Shown: positions 1-11,822 of the stretch, piece after piece
Layout: the number at the start of each line of letters is the position of its first letter
Position numbering within the stretch: position 1 is the stretch's first letter
NCBI RefSeq assembly: GCF_013373865.1
Contig: NC_050474.1
Span: forward strand, 7,262,061-7,326,060
DNA length: 64,000 nucleotides
From: Monomorium pharaonis
Lineage: Eukaryota; Arthropoda; Insecta; Hymenoptera; Formicidae
Direction: 5' to 3'
Notes under the pieces: model-generated
The model's database searches: none
Seen by the model: the letters and a program-made list of their open reading frames with translations, nothing else
What the model was told of the DNA's origin: nothing
Translations under genes and position numbers: made by a program

Positions 1-1260
1 AAATCGAATCCATTATACCTCCGTTTGACATCTATATGGATGTATTGGTAATAATCAGTTGGACCTTGAGGATCGATAGGTTCATTTATACGGAATAAAA
101 CCGGGAACGTGCTGGAAGGTGAAGGGCGGTAAGTGGCACCTCAAGGCGAAATACTAATAGCGGGGGATGGGGGGGGGCCGCGCAAAGAAAATGAATCGAT
201 CTCAATTATCGCGGGAGATAAGGGCGGAAGACGGCGGAACGCGGCGCTGCGGCGGGTAAATAATATTTATCACTCGCTAGAAAACCCGCATTACCATCAC
301 TGCACTCGTCTGTTTTCAATTCCTTACCGCGCGATATATATATTTCATTCCGCCTCGCGGAAAGGATCAATCTCAATTCTCTCAATCTCAATCCCGGAGT
401 AATAACCGGGCCTGGATGGGATCCTTTTAAGATACTCGCGCTCTGAATATACCGCGCAACATATAAATATCCGTAATCTCGCAACGATTGAGATCTCCCT
501 CGCTCCAATAATTCATCTCGGTAGTCTTCTCTTACGGCCTTCCTCTCTCTCTCTCTCTCTCTCTCCCCTCCCGCAATAAAATCCGCAACAATGGCCTCCG
601 ACGTTTTTATCGTTCCACTTAATAACGAGCAAGCGCCAACTGACGCTAAACGTTACAGCCGGGGATATTCATGAATCCGATAATTGTCCCGACCTTGGGA
701 CAACGCGGCACGATCGCGCGCGCTCCGCCGACGCGACGCGGCGTCCGATAAAATTTCATCGCGATCGATCCGCGCGATATTTCGATTCTCGCGTTACTTA
801 TCTAACAGAACCGCGGCACAACGACGGCCGGGGGGGGGGGGCCCGCGCAAAACCGCGATGTACGTACGTCCGGATTGAAAATAAACGACCCGCTAAATAT
901 TCCGGCCTGACATTGCACACCGGCGCAATAATTGCGGTGGCCTCGGAATACCTCGCGTACTTCTTCGTTCTTTGAATTGCGCCTCGTAACGAGTACGGCC
1001 GATAAAACTGCACGCGCATTGAATGAAAACGATCGTAGCACGAAACTCGTTATCGAAATATGCACCCATTTTGCTCACCACCGGCATTATTCTCGTTATT
1101 TACGATGGGAAGCCGAGCAAAAAGGAGCTAAAACGGATACCATCTTCTGGAGCAATAAGCTTCTGTTATATGGTAAATATGAAAGTTAAAAAAAGTGACA
1201 TAATCTTGAGGCAGTAATAAAAAGAAGCGTAATATAGGGGGAGAATGCATACCACGGTCG
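1..1260. other. No gene seen; CpG-rich sequence
   Basis: CpG-rich DNA with G-runs at about 168-178 and 830-841. Open frames are short, overlap on both strands and resemble no protein. Confidence 0.6.
543..566. repeat. (CT)n microsatellite
   Basis: Uninterrupted CT dinucleotides, about 24 bp. Confidence 0.95.
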
Positions 1261-1309
1261 CTTGAATCCTGAATATTTTATATTTTCACTTAAAATTAAT
1301 ATGCGACGT

Positions 1310-1680
1310 TTAGTGACAAAAATATGAGATAAAGAAAAGTGCATGTTGTTTTGTGCATACTAAAAATATTTTAAATAAAGTGTAATTAATGCTAATTTTG
1401 GGCTGTTTATGTATTTAATAATAATGTAATCATTTAATTCTATTTCAAATTTTTGTATTTTCATCAAAGATTTATGTAAAATATTGTATATTTATTACAT
1501 ATAATATTTGAAATTATTATACAAAGGCTAAATCGATACTCTTATAAAATCTATCAAGTTTGCTGAATCGTACATTTTAGACGATCGGTTGCTTAAATCA
1601 TATCTTTTGCGGCAGAAAAACTTATGCTAAATGAATTTATTATTGTGGTAAAAGAAAGATACAGTAAAGGGGGAGGGAGT
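1310..1680 (+). repeat. Dispersed AT-rich repeat family R1, copy 1
   Basis: Shared landmarks in order are TTTTGTGCATACTAA, AATAATAATGTAATC, AAATCGATACTCTTATAAAA, TCTATCAAGTTT and TTGCTTAAATCATATCTTTT. The same landmarks recur at 39180-39880 (and in part at 43480-43680). No coding frame and no terminal repeats were found, so the class is unknown. Confidence 0.6.
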
Positions 1681-1762
1681 AGTATTTTTTCCTGTCCACA
1701 TAAAAATTATTTTTGAATAAAAATGAACTCTTCTTGATAAAAAAAACTCTAAAAATTTTTTC

Positions 1763-1850
1763 ACTGTGTCTATTCAAGATTATCAAATTCTTTAAGGACG
1801 AAAAACGATTGTAAATCTGAAACTAATTTTTTTCTGTGCACCAAATGGGA
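1763..1850 (-). repeat. Single diverged arm of the 52.8-kb foldback family
   Basis: Reverse-complemented, this stretch reads CAGAAAAAAATTAGT, then after about 30 bases TTAAAGAATTTGATAATCTT and AGACA. It matches the left arm at 52841-52930 in the same order. No matching inverted partner was found close by, so it is a fragment. Confidence 0.5.
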
Positions 1851-1960
1851 AAAGTACAATAAGAAATAATTCAAGTAGTACGCATTCGCGTTGGATCTCA
1901 TCCTTATTACGTTCAGTATTAAGAAATGAAGAACGAAAAAACAGAAGGAACTTCAAATCC

Positions 1961-3480
1961 GTAAAAAAAAAAAGGTCACGGCGCGATCATCCGCTCGTGA
2001 CTCTTCGACGAATTTTATTAACGCCCATACGTAAACGGACGAGGAGTACTTTACGGGTATCGTTATACGAGGCCGCCTCGCGCGCAGCCCCCGAGGACGA
2101 CGCGAGGAGTCGGCGCGAGGCCCGCTCGAATAAAGTACGACGGCATAAATATCGACGATGCATGTCCCGGGGAACGAGTGCAATTAGAAATACGAGGGAA
2201 GAAACCCGTTGGAGGAGAGCAACGGGGAGGAGGAAACGAGGGGTCGAAGCGAGGAGAGCATCTCGAAGTCGTGACCCACACGTTGCGATGGAGTTATCGG
2301 TCTACGAACTGACGGGGGCGAGGGGCCCGTCGCGTACCCCGTTGCGGCGCGGATCTCGAAGGCGTAAATTGGTCGGGGGGGGAAGAAGGGAAGGGAGAGG
2401 GGAGGATGAATCGTTTTATTACGAACGACTCCGCGGAGCAAAACGCCCGCGACTCCCTCTCACTTCTCTTTTTTTTTTCGCGCGTGCACACACACACACA
2501 AACGCTTTACGTTACCTCGCTCTTCCCCCCCCCCCCGCCCTCCTCGTCCGTCTGCTACCCCGTTGTCTCAGCGCGGCTCTTTTATTTCATCGTGTGCAGC
2601 ACGTGGACGACGAGAGAAGTCCAGACACCGCTGTACCTTCCTTGGTATCTCCGGCAAACCGTGCCTCTCTCTCTCTCTATCTTTTTCTCTTTCTCCCTGC
2701 ATCTTTCCCGCATCGTGCCTTCTATACACAGAAATCTCGCGCGCTTTGCGATCAGTGGTTCTCCGTGAGCACGTAACTCAACGACCGCGACGCACAATCG
2801 ATAATAACGCAAACGGCCGTGAAAGCCCTGGAAATTGAAGCTGTGCACAAATTTCCGCGCAGATTCTACATATTGCAATTAAATTACCAAAAAAAAAAAA
2901 GGAAAAAAAACGACGGATTTCGCTTGATTGCAACGAATTGACTCCCTAAATTCAATTTGAAATTCAAATCGATTCGCTGAGCCCCGAGAGCCCGCGTCGA
3001 AAACGTCGACGTGTGCATTCGCGAGAAGAAGATTCGTGGCTACTTCGTGCGCCATAAATATTCGCGGGGGCGGGCTCGCTTCCGGGCACCGGCGCACGCA
3101 TCGCTGAATCCGAGTTATGTTAGAACGTGCTAATAACAAGCCGATTCCACTCCCGCTTGTGAATTCCGTCATTCTATTACACGGCGCACACGCCTGCCTC
3201 CCCGAGGATTTATAGACCCAGCGAGCATTCCGATGCTACCGTCACACGCGTCGCAGGGCGTCCTCCTCCGCGGGTACGTCCCCCTCGCCACGTCCCCTCG
3301 CCACGTCCCTCGCCCTCCCCGGGTTCTCCGCGTCATATCACCGGAAGCCGATGGAGGAAGTCCACGAAATTGAAACCCGTAGATTAATTTCACAGAACGC
3401 AAATCGCTAAAATTGCCTCTGCTGCCGAAGGCTCTTAACAAATCGATGGCAACGAGTAATTGAGACGCCGAGTAGGGCAG
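1961..3480. other. No gene seen; CpG-rich block with C-runs
   Basis: The longest plus frame (1997-2776) is Arg/Ser/Pro-rich low-complexity in stop-poor DNA, and competing frames are open on the other strand. Simple runs of T, CA and C occur at about 2470-2540. Confidence 0.55.
3271..3318 (+). repeat. Short tandem repeat of CCTCGCCACGTCC
   Basis: The unit occurs about two and a half times in a GC-rich block. Confidence 0.7.
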
Positions 3481-3580
3481 AAATTAAAATCATAAAAGAT
3501 CACATCGCGATAAATTGTTGTATTCCCGAAAAACAAAGAGCCACGCAAAGAGAAAGATTTCTTTAGATTTAACGATTTTG

Positions 3581-3735
3581 TTCGACTATTCCAAAGTATA
3601 TATTTCTTCGTTTTTAATAAGTTTTATTAAACGTAAAGAAATGGGTATAATTTATTGGAGACGAAGAAATGTATGTATGATTTATAGTCGAATGTATTTA
3701 GATTTAATAAAACTTATTAAAAACAAAGAAAAAAA
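3581..3735. repeat. Complex inverted repeat (A-B then A'-B' order)
   Basis: Segment A (GTTCGACTAT to ATTTCTTCG, about 3579-3609) has its reverse complement at about 3660-3692 (CGAAGAAATG to ATAGTCGAATG). Segment B (TTTTTAATAAGTTTTATTAA, about 3611-3630) has its reverse complement at about 3702-3725 (TTTAATAAAACTTATTAAAA). The partners therefore come in the same order rather than nested, which a simple hairpin does not give. It is AT-rich and non-coding. Confidence 0.7.
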
Positions 3736-3769
3736 AATTTTTTTTTCAGCCCTCTCAACATTTAATAGA

Positions 3770-5535
3770 TAAGAATATATTCTAACAAACAGTGTAATGT
3801 TTCGAAGCCTTAAACATTATGATATTTAAATAATGGATGAGACGATAATAAAAAATGGCTCGAAGAGCTAATCTTATCGTCACAAACAACGTGCATATTT
3901 TAAAAATCAGTATTTATATTTTTTCATTAGTTTTATCTTACTGCCGTGATCAACGGAAAATATTGCCCGTTGCAATACTGTTCAATATTTAAAAATTACA
4001 TTTTCTCTCATATTTGGAAAATTAGTCCTTAAAAAAATCCTATATTTAAAAATCTCATCTTATATATAAATTAAAAACATTTGCTATTAATTTATTCTTT
4101 AGAAAAATTAAGTAAAAATCCTTTTCAAATTGAGAATACAAGTTTTTCGGTGCACATATTTTTATCTCGCGGAATAATCCCAAGTCCATGAACTTTGAGC
4201 AGAACTACAGTCGTATTTCCGAACGTAACTGTATATATTAAAGATTAAAGTCACACAGACTTTGGCAAACAAAACGTGAGCACATTCGCGCCGTGAGGGA
4301 TCCACGAGGCGATAAACGTTTATCCTGTACAGATCTCAAGCGGATCTCAAGGTCCGGGGGTCTACTACGTTGGACATTTCATTACCTCGTATTACACGGC
4401 AATAAGAGATAAACATGCGACGCGAGACGCGTCGCGGGAAATAAAGAAAGGCCAAATGCGCTACAAATCAAACGGGAACGAAACGGAAACGTTTTGAGCG
4501 AGCAAATCGGCGTGGCGCATCGCGCGGAATTTACGATGCAAACGAGCGGCGTACAAATAATGTAGCTGTCAAGCTGGCAACACCAGTCGGCGGTGTTGGG
4601 CCGAGTAACACAAACGCCCGTGCATTTGCATAATCGGAAACGATATGCATCGATAAACCGCGATCGTCAGCGACGCGGTAATCGACGGGGCACGGGCTAG
4701 AAATTCTCTGTGCCTAGCTACGACGAAGCCTCGTTGAAATATGCTAACCAATGGGAACCTACATCCCCTTGTAGAAATATGTGAGACGCGTAGCATGGAT
4801 GGACTTTTACGAAAATTCGTTTCAGAGTTCTACGACGATCTTCTTGTCTCCAATATTTTCTTAGTTCTTGGCAAACTAATAAGGAAATATGAAAATATGA
4901 TGGCAGATAAAGAGGCTCCTAAAGCAATAAAAATGACGTTTTATTTTTTAAATAGTTTTTGAGCTGCTGAATCCGATTCTAACTTTTAAAGATTTTTATT
5001 ATGCGACGCGAGACGGTTTATTTTATTTACCAATAAAGAATACGTAATACTTTACCGTCGTAGGTGTAATAACTTAATCCCTTCGATTACATTGTCGCGC
5101 GAGAGCAAACGAACAATGCATGATATACACAAGTGACAAGTGTTTGGGAAAACTCCGTTGCTGTATTTTACAAGCGGAGAGCCATTATAATGACATTTAA
5201 ACGCCACGGATTGCACCGCCGCTGGCGTAAGCTTTCCTAACCGGATGATTTATTTGGCATGGCGTTGAGCCGGCGGCATCACGAAGAATTACGAGGGTGT
5301 GATGAATCTAATAAAATGCGTGTGCACTCTGCCCTCCTCTAATTCGCGGGGCGCTCTGCCAAGTATTCCGCGTCATGAAAAATTGCCGGTCCGGCGTCTC
5401 GCGAAATCCCCGCGCAATGTAATAAACTTAATCGCACGTATTAATATCCCCAATTTTACGTGTCGCACCCGAGAAAATTAATATTACTTACAACATGAAG
5501 GTCGATCGGAGTTGATCAAAGAAAAGATTCCTTAA
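3770..5535. other. No gene recognised
   Basis: AT-rich at first, then mixed. A plus-strand frame at 4741-4962 (73 codons, ending KMTFYFLNSF) has a protein-like balance of residues but no recognisable motif and no splice or promoter support, so I do not call it a gene. Confidence 0.5.
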
Positions 5536-5540
5536 AAGTA

Positions 5541-5651
5541 CACTGAAAACAATTTACTAAATTGAAATAAATATTTTTTATTTTTTAAAAAATTCTGCAT
5601 GGTACTATTTAAAAAAACATTTATTTTAATTCAGTAAATTTTTTTTCAGTG
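5541..5651. mobile_element. 111-bp palindromic MITE with CACTGA termini
   Basis: The left half, CACTGAAAACAATTTACTAA and onwards, pairs with the right half. Reverse-complemented, the right half begins CACTGAAAAAAAATTTACTG and continues through the TAAATATTTTTTA region. The arms are about 45 bp with a few mismatches around a short loop. TA lies immediately outside each end (5539-5540 and 5652-5653), consistent with a TA target duplication. The whole element is essentially one hairpin with no coding capacity. Confidence 0.85.
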
Positions 5652-6485
5652 TAAAAAGTATAAAATTTTGCAAAGGATCCCTCGGGATAAAATATGCAAA
5701 GTACATGTAAAGAAATGTATCATGTATATTGTAATATAGTTGTAGATTTCAATCTTTATTGTTTTCCGTTATCTAACTAAAGTTATCTAGATAATCACAA
5801 AGATAAAAATGCTGGTTCTTCATGTTCTAAGCACTCATCGTCGGTAATTACGTCAAAGCAATTTGCGAAACATCGGACGAACGTCGAGGAGCGAGATTTT
5901 TCCGATCGCATATTTACCTTGATGCGTGACGGAGTAATAGACTTCTTTCATGCATTCGCCTACATCCGTGGCTGTCAAGTCGCGGCTCGGTTTTTCATTT
6001 AACCTCGTTAGAAGCCACGGTGTAGCCGATCCGCCGGATAGCAATGGATAGCTCGCGCGTATCTGTATAAAAGCCCTGCTGTATAAACTACGCCGCGCGA
6101 GTCGGTGACCTTGAGTCACGCACGATGGAGCAGCCGTTCGAACAACGTGAACCAAGAAACGAAGAGCGAAAGCGAGGAAGGAGGAGAAAAGGGGACACGG
6201 AGGAACGGCATCGAGGAGAGAGATCGTGGAAAGATCGAGAGGAGCAGCGCGGAGAAGAAAAACGGGGGATTATTTTCTGTGTACCTCGAACGAGCAAAAG
6301 GGTTTTTCAATTCCGCAAGGTCAATTTAAAGAAAATTCAAACTGTAACGTAGGCACAGAAAAAACGAATATTGTTGTTTTGACAATATCTTTAGTTTCAA
6401 AATGAAAATCTTGAAATGAGGTTATATTGCGTTAAATAAAAAAATTTTACTGGAATGAAGATTTATTTTAAAACTGTACAGTTTA

Positions 6486-6530
6486 TTCAAGAAAATAATA
6501 TTCTTGTTATTTAAGAATAATTTTCTTGAA
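6486..6530. repeat. Short hairpin next to the 6.6-kb element
   Basis: TTCAAGAAAATAATATTCTT pairs with the reverse complement of AAGAATAATTTTCTTGAA. The arms are about 18 bp with a loop of about 7. CACAGAAAAAA at 6354-6364 and its inverse TTTTTTCTGTG ending at 7428 might bound an older element into which 6643-7285 inserted. Confidence 0.5.
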
Positions 6531-6642
6531 TAGGAAGGAGAAAATGTTGGATAGAAAATACTGTATGTTCAAATCGAAGATTATAATTTTCTTAGAATAA
6601 AATTATCAAATTAATTATATTATATTCCTGAAATAACAATTA

Positions 6643-7285
6643 GGGTAAGTTAGGGTATGATGGCCATACGGAAAAGATGGCCAATGGCTATAATTTTTCC
6701 AATAATTGCTAAATAATGTGTTCTCGTAATTATTTTCAAAGATTATCAATATTTATGTAGTTTATGTGCGTATACTATTCGAAATAACGATATCATATCA
6801 CGTTTTTACTTTTGACTGCCTGCAAAGTTTTTCATGTGTTTATTAGAAATTGTCACAATCGAATAAATTATAGTTGTGCTGTCGCAATGAACGTTATCCA
6901 CGTAACAAAAGTATGTAAATTGTAATGTGTAATTATATTTTTTATTTCCTCTTCTATTTTTTAAATAAATACCATGATTATCTTTCTCTCACAGTTTGGG
7001 CAAAATAGCCCATGACACTTCGGGGTAAGTGTTTATGTATATATTTTATTAAAAAAGACAAGAATTAAATTGTGCACCTAATATTTTAATTTGACATATC
7101 ATATATATTTTTTTTTAGTAGTGACAATAAGTTAAATTGATCCTAAACCTCTTTAATGTCGATAGTTTTACATACTTAAAGCTTCAGTGAAGTAATATAC
7201 TAAACGTTATTGAAAAATCATAAAAATGAAAGTATATTTTTTGCATTAAAAAAAAAACTATGGCCATCTTACTCGAGTTAACCCT
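6643..7285. mobile_element. TA-flanked non-autonomous DNA transposon, short copy
   Basis: The left end reads GGGTAAGTTAGGGTATG then ATGGCCATA. The reverse complement of the right end reads GGGTTAACTCGAGTAAG then ATGGCCATA. These are imperfect terminal inverted repeats of about 27 bp. The element is bounded on both sides by TA, as for Tc1/mariner-type insertion. No open frame of note lies inside, so it is non-autonomous. A longer relative lies at 57475-58340 with clearly homologous sequence, for example tatgtaaattgtaatgtg near 6912 and 57723. This copy lacks about 240 bp of the longer one and keeps a terminal duplication of the AAGATGGCC motif that the longer one has lost. Confidence 0.85.
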
Positions 7286-7439
7286 ATAGTATTGAAATAA
7301 AACTATCGTTGAAATTCAAGATTTTTAAATTCTTCTAAAAAGATTATATATTGTTACGTATAAATGAAACAATGAACGCTCTCATATAAGTATGTAAGGG
7401 TTAATTTGACACTTGCTTTTTTTCTGTGAGTAATTCTGT

Positions 7440-10400
7440 CACTTCACGGACGAAATCGTCGCGGAGCATTCGTGTCTTCGAACAGGAACGTGTTCAGAAT
7501 GAGGACGTATTGTAGATCGATGCGAGATACGTTTCGTTGTTACCCTGCCCTTGAATAATGAATAATAACACTCGATGGCGGCGAGAGCCCTGTCCACGAA
7601 GGACGAACTGTTACTTTCGATATTCTTCCTCTGCTCGTGGCACGAGGCCATATTTACGCGCCTGCACGTGACACCGCGCTCTCGTAACGAGACAAGTGTC
7701 GACCGGGTTCTCGTTCTTCTGGTTCCCATCCGGTCTCCGTTCGAAATCGAGAGTCCATTGGTTCGTGCGCAAAACCAGTCGCCGCGGGGGAAAAAGAGAC
7801 GAGACGGAGATCCGCGGAGTAGACGGGAAGTCCCGTCTCCCTTCGCTCTTTCTCTCTTTCTCTCTGTCTGTCTGTCTACCTCTCGAAAGAGAGAATTCAC
7901 AACGAATCGTATTTTCCCGTGGTAATTCTCTCCCGCGATCGCTTAAGCGTGCGATTTCTAATCCAGGATAATTCCTATTGTTACCCAGTATTCACCCCGT
8001 CTACCCGGGACCGAGATCGATTTCCAGGAGTCGAGACCAATTGAAATCGATTAAATTAAACAATAACGCTTCGTACTCCGTGACCGTTTCCAACATAATT
8101 GTATTCATCCCCGTCCATTCGATTAGCATCGATTAGTTGTACGGACGAGATTTCACCCTTTCGCTAAATTCATCGGCGTTTCGAGTTAATAGTTTTTAAA
8201 TAATTCGTAAAAATTCCCACCACGCACGAGTTTTCACTGTTATAATCGTTAAAGGTAAAAAAAAAAGGGGGGGGGGGTTGCAAGTTGATATTACACGCAA
8301 CTCTCATTTACTCTCCCATTATACTTTATTCTTCGTTTTCTCTCGTCTCGTTATTTCTAAAAATAGAACGACGCTCATTAATATATTTCCGCTCTTTTTT
8401 AATTAATATCAAAGAGCACGTTACAAGGATGTACGTGGTAGGATTTTAATATCACCGAGACGAGGGCTGATTAATGAAACTGGGACGGGCGATAAAATGT
8501 ATCTCAAAGGTATGATTTAACAATGAGCATTACCCGCGCGTTAACTTGAATAAAAGGGGAGGGGGGGGGGAGGGCGGAAGCTGAAAGGTATAATGCAGAG
8601 AAGTTAACGCGCGGTGGATCGTATTCCCCCGTCTACGCTTTTATAGGTGTATAGAGCGCGGACCATGCTCTTTCCCGCGGCAATGTGCTTTCAAGAGCAC
8701 TTAACAGCATCCACGCTGAGTGCTCGGGTTCTAATCCGAGATTGCTGAATACCTTCTGCTAATTGAATGCACAGCTCATCACGATTAAACTTACCGAGGG
8801 GCGGCATACGCCTCGGCGTTTCAAGCGGATTCATGGCTTTCGCTCGAAAATCAAGAATAACCCGCCCCGATGAATGGTCTTAACGAACTACTCCTCCGTG
8901 GCGATATAAATTTTCATGGCCGGTACACGTCAGGTACCCGGGCTCTTTCAATCCCAATTATACGCGTATCGCGCCCCAAAAACTTGGTGAGGAGAGCAAT
9001 AAATAATAAATATTCGATGTGTATCGAGAATCAAGAGAGAGAGAGGAAATTACTACGGACCTCACGTGTGGAGAATAAATTATTCGGGACGCGGATCTTA
9101 GCCGGCGAGAACGAATTTCGAGGACCCTTTTTCGGGAGGCCCCGTGCGCCCCGTTCGAGGATCGTATCAAATCGTATTCGAAGCGGGTTGACGTCTCGGA
9201 AAAGGTCGGCTGAAAAATTAAGCAGCCGCTTCCACATAAATTCGCCATTTCGCGGCACGATTTATTGAGACCGCGTACATAATAAATGTTGACCGAAGGC
9301 AAGCAACCGAGGAATCGAACGAGGTAGTAGAGATCAGAGGACCAACGGGGGAGTTTATCCTTTCCAATCTGAGTAACCTTCTCGTAATATTTGAATTGAA
9401 CGCAAAGAGGAGTTTTCAATCTCCTTACGAGCGGTGCGCGAGGTAAAACGAAGCGGAGTCAATTTCGACGTTAAGTCTGCTTATCAGCGCAGCGGCGGCG
9501 ACCGGATCGCTCGGAGATATTTGCACTGATTCAATAGCACGATTCATGAATCATTCGATACGTACGAGGCTCGATGATGCTCACGGTTGCCCACGGAAAT
9601 GCGCGACGAGCGGAGCCCGGTTCGATAGAGGGGCAATATCGTATAGTTTTTTTTTTCTTCTCGCTCGTCGCGATTTCACGGCGGATTCGATCGATTGATC
9701 ACGCTGCCTTGCGAGTCTTCGTGTGCGGTAAGGTGTTTTACCATTCCCGTTTTACCACTCGACTATATTCGATATCTACAAAAATATGGATATCTGATAC
9801 GATCGACATAAATCTACATATCGCATATGTATGGATTTTTTAATTAATTTACCACGTGCAAATACACACAAAAAAGGTATTCTAAAAAATGCAAAATGCC
9901 TTGATTTAAGAATATTTTATACTTAAAATAGCGCCAAGCATAAATATTTTTTTTTTATTAAGAATACATAATTCTTAAGGCAAATTAAAAATTGCTTTTA
10001 ATTGAAAACAAAATTTGCTTTCATTAAAGAATAAAATTGCATTAGTTCAACACTAAATGTGTTCGTACTAACTGTATTTTTCTCCCAATGAGTCTCTTTG
10101 TCAACTTTACTCAAAATACATTTAATTTAAGCATATTCTTTTTCTTCAATAAAAGTTTTCACAATTCTGTCATTCTCATTTTTCTCGAACCCCTTTATAA
10201 ACTGACATAGTTCAGTCTAGTATTATGGCGAAATCTTACTTCCTTCCGCGATCCAGAAAGTGCATTTCATTCGCGAGAGAAACACGCCACGTAGCAGTGG
10301 ATAGTGAAAAGAATACCATCTTGAGAGTAAAATATACTCCACACAAACCCACTTATTATCGATGTGAGTGAACATTTCTAGTTGAGGACAGCATTTCGTG

Positions 10401-11180
10401 CTTATATCAAGCCATATTAGCGTTCAAGGATAAAAATTTACTTGTAGCAAGGATTTATTTGTACATGAGGAGGGGTGGGGGAGGGTAATCGCGCGCTTTC
10501 GCGAAGAAATTCGTTTTACCATTCGAGCCTTGACGAGTCAATTAAGCGTGACTGCGAGTTGTCGCCGCTACTAGTTGTCCCGCTTATAACACATAAACAG
10601 CGAGGAGAAAGTTTATTTGATCAAAGCTGAAAGTGACGGTCGTCCGCCGTAACCGGTCTCCGCGAGATCGGCGGCGGCGGCGGCGGGGCGGTGTTGCATG
10701 ATGCGTGGCCTGGTGAGCGCGCACGTGCGAATTAAAGAGGCGAGTTGAGCGCCACTACGACGGCATTCCACGGGATGTGCTGTTAAGCCCGCCGCGCGTT
10801 GCATCCGTCCGTCCGCGGTGTGTTGTTGCACCCGCGAGAACGGACGCCCCCCTCGCCCGCCTCGCTCCGCGCGCATGCACGCGATACACGCGCGCCGCAT
10901 TCATCATATTATTACGTGTTAATAAAATCGATGCTTTTCAACGCTCGTTACGCCGCCGCTGAGCGTAACACCGACGCGGCGCGTCGGTGTAACGAGATAC
11001 CGTTGATCAAATGGCGCTCGAAACCGCGCGCGTTGCTTCATTTCGCAAAAATAGGACGCGCGTTGTGTGACGATGTCTCACCACGCCGGTGATAGTCGCG
11101 CGCAATCGGTAAAGCAAGGGTGCGCGATTACCCCCTTCGCGCACGTAAGAGGATCTAACTGATTTTTTTATATCTTACAG
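7440..11180. other. No gene seen; mostly CpG-rich
   Basis: Includes CpG-rich stretches (7.4-9.8 kb, 10.5-11.1 kb), G-runs near 8266 and 8560, and an AT-rich stretch at 9840-10200. Overlapping frames on both strands are not credible proteins. A (CGG)n run lies at about 10670-10686. Confidence 0.55.
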
Positions 11181-11554
11181 CCGTCGCTGCTTCTTTTTTC
11201 GACGACATATCTTCCGGCGGCTCTCTCCCCCGAGCTTTTCAATTCAAGGTAGATCTCGCGCATAAAGAGAGCCAACGTAACGTAAGACCCTCGTGTACCG
11301 CTCTTGCGCGGATCCCGAGGAATCGACTCGGAGAATCCGATAGTCACTACGGCGACAGTGAATTGCCGCCGAATAAGATTCCTCGCGTGGATATGGACGA
11401 GCGGAAACGATTTGCCTGCCGGGCAAAAGAGGAAGAAGCCCCTTTGCTCGCCCAGGAAAATCGATTACCGGCGCGTCTTTCTTCTCCCCTGGAGCTGTTT
11501 CAGCGTTTCCCTTCGGCAGATTGGCGTCGAGTTCTGTTGCACGTAAATAGATAA
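11181..11554 (+). CDS. Candidate terminal exon, product unknown
   Basis: A good 3' splice site (tttttatatcttacag, ending at 11180) is followed by a frame open for about 124 codons to TAA at 11552-11554. The frame starts at the third base after the acceptor. The predicted peptide is mixed and charged (for example FFDDISSGG, DMDERKRFACRAKEEEAPLL, SADWRRVLLHVNR) and not low-complexity. AATAAA occurs at about 11825, a possible polyadenylation signal. Other frames are also open here because the DNA is CpG-rich and stop-poor. No family was recognised and no upstream exon found. Confidence 0.22.
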
Positions 11555-11822
11555 GGAAACCGGTACGTTATTTCCCGAGCAATGCCTTCGACCGCCGTAG
11601 CAACGACAGCGGGGGAGAAAAGACGGAAGAGAACACGGATCCGCGCACCTTCCTGCATACTAAATGCACCGAAGGGCTGGACTCGAGTGCATTTTCGACG
11701 AGCTTCTTAAGCGCCGATACGGCTTTCAGAGCTGCCGAAAGCATAGAACGTCGGTTTTTCCACGCGATACCAAAGCAAGAACTGTTACGCGCACAACCAG
11801 TTCGGGGAAGCAAATCGAACAT

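Noticed and set aside
1997..2776. 259-codon plus frame
   Set aside because: Arg/Ser/Pro-rich translation of CpG-rich and simple-repeat DNA, with competing frames on both strands and no motif.
3740..3760. TTTTTTTTTTCAG acceptor-like tract after the complex inverted repeat
   Set aside because: What follows has stops in all frames within a short distance; the T-run belongs to the repeat.
4741..4962. 73-codon plus frame with protein-like composition
   Set aside because: No family, splice signal or promoter support; the length is within chance expectation.
6641..6660. TAGGGTAAGTTAGGGTATGA as an insect telomeric (TTAGG)n trace
   Set aside because: There is no tandem array; the sequence is the terminal repeat of the TA-flanked transposon.
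8720..8760. GGGTTCTAATCCGA resembling a tRNA T-arm
   Set aside because: No acceptor stem, D-arm or anticodon arm could be placed around it.
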